A stretch of 13,831 bases of DNA from JOPF133 sp052144935 (GTDB lineage Bacteria; Acidobacteriota; Terriglobia; Bryobacterales; Bryobacteraceae): the NCBI GenBank assembly GCA_052144935.1, contig JBKQPR010000166.1, positions 1-13,831 of the forward strand. Direction: 5' to 3'. The notes beneath the pieces were generated by a model that was not told the origin of the DNA, did not search any database, and was given only the letters and a program-made list of their open reading frames with translations. The translations under genes and the position numbers were made by a program. Positions 13,470-13,831 of the stretch are shown here, piece after piece (position 1 is the stretch's first letter; each line of letters opens with the position of its first letter).

Positions 13470-13640
13470 TTGAGCTGGGTTGTTGAGATAGACGACGAGT
13501 TTGGACCGGAGTTCGACGACCTGCCGGAGGACGTGCGGACGGAGATTCTGGTGTTGACCCGCCTTCTGCAGCAATTCGGACCGCAATTGGGACGGCCCCG
13601 CGTCGACACGCTGAACGGCTCGCGACACGCAAAGATGAAG
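13470..13640 (+). pseudogene. N-terminal half of a RelE/ParE-type toxin, inverted
   Basis: 57 codons from a TTG at 13470, where relatives would have ATG followed by S/A-W-V-V. The sequence WVVEIDDEFGPEFDDLPEDV and FGPQLGRPRVDTLNGSRHA are hallmarks of the N-terminal half of the same toxin family as 13304-13459. The expected next segment (of the form ELRF....WRVAFAFD, about 18 residues) is absent; the frame passes directly into transposase sequence at 13641. No good ribosome site is seen. The orientation is opposite to the C-terminal half and the antitoxin, which indicates an inversion or two truncated copies placed head to head. Confidence 0.82.
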
Positions 13641-13831
13641 GACAAACGCAAAACAATGGAGGCAGTCGCCGGCTACTTTCACCGGAATCGAGCGCGCATG
13701 CAATATCACGAATACCTCGCTAACGGGTGGCCCATTGCCAGTGGTCCGGTCGAAGGCGCCTGCAAGAACCTCATCAAAGACCGCATGGAGCGCTCCGGGA
13801 TGCGCTGGACCGAGCCGATGGCTGAGGCAAT
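13641..13831 (+). mobile_element. C-terminal fragment of an ISKra4-like transposase, in frame with the toxin fragment
   Basis: The open frame from 13470 continues without a stop to the window end. It encodes KTMEAVAGYFHRNRARMQYH and EYLANGWPIASGPVEGACKN, then LIKDRMERSGMRW. This is the conserved C-terminal block of ISKra4-type DDE transposases, with the final catalytic Glu most likely in PVEGAC. The N-terminal and central transposase parts, including both catalytic Asp, are missing on the left. The remaining C-terminus and the IS end should lie beyond the window. Homology switches between codons for HAKMK and KTMEAVAG, near 13640-13650. Confidence 0.85.

Overview
The window looks like chromosome of an Acidobacteriota bacterium, probably close to Solibacter/Bryobacterales. 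That placement is an inference from content. There is a duplicated 'orphan' MacB/FtsX-type permease (ADOP) coupled to a PadR regulator, a Ser/Thr kinase fused to a TPR region, a PEP-CTERM protein, and a GC-rich, minus-strand-biased layout. No database search was possible, so family names rest on motifs and recall of family sequences.

Left part (1-4860): a receptor-like Ser/Thr kinase with TPRs runs on the minus strand off the left edge. It carries two apparent lesions: a one-base frameshift near its N-terminus and an in-frame TAG after which homologous-looking sequence continues. Next come a 150-bp relic of the membrane-protein gene at 5108-6670, a Crp/Fnr-type regulator (minus), and a divergent stand-alone receiver protein (plus) whose phosphorylation site looks degenerate. 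The intergenic region between them holds two perfect inverted repeats, one with CRP-like 5-N6-5 geometry. A small C-terminally anchored SH3-like protein follows.

Middle (5108-10860): a polytopic membrane protein with a conserved-looking C-terminal domain, a PEP-CTERM protein with signal peptide and sorting tail, then the PadR-ADOP operon. Its two genes overlap by 4 bp (ATGA), with a TTGACA promoter and a CCTAG-N4-CTAGG operator-like palindrome.

Right part (10861-13831): a hairpin-rich REP/BIME-like inverted repeat sits between the PadR promoter and a secreted metal-dependent amidohydrolase. Beyond the amidohydrolase is a graveyard of mobile DNA: a 5'-truncated, internally deleted group II intron reverse transcriptase that still has its domain V, an orphan XRE antitoxin, and a RelE/ParE-type toxin gene split into two oppositely oriented halves. 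The toxin N-terminal half is joined in frame to the C-terminal part of an ISKra4-like transposase and runs off the right edge.

I do not see a complete, clearly undescribed system. The strongest leads are the inversion-split toxin locus, the degenerate receiver paired with an apparently autoregulated Crp-type gene, the doubly lesioned kinase, and the REP-like element abutting the PadR promoter.
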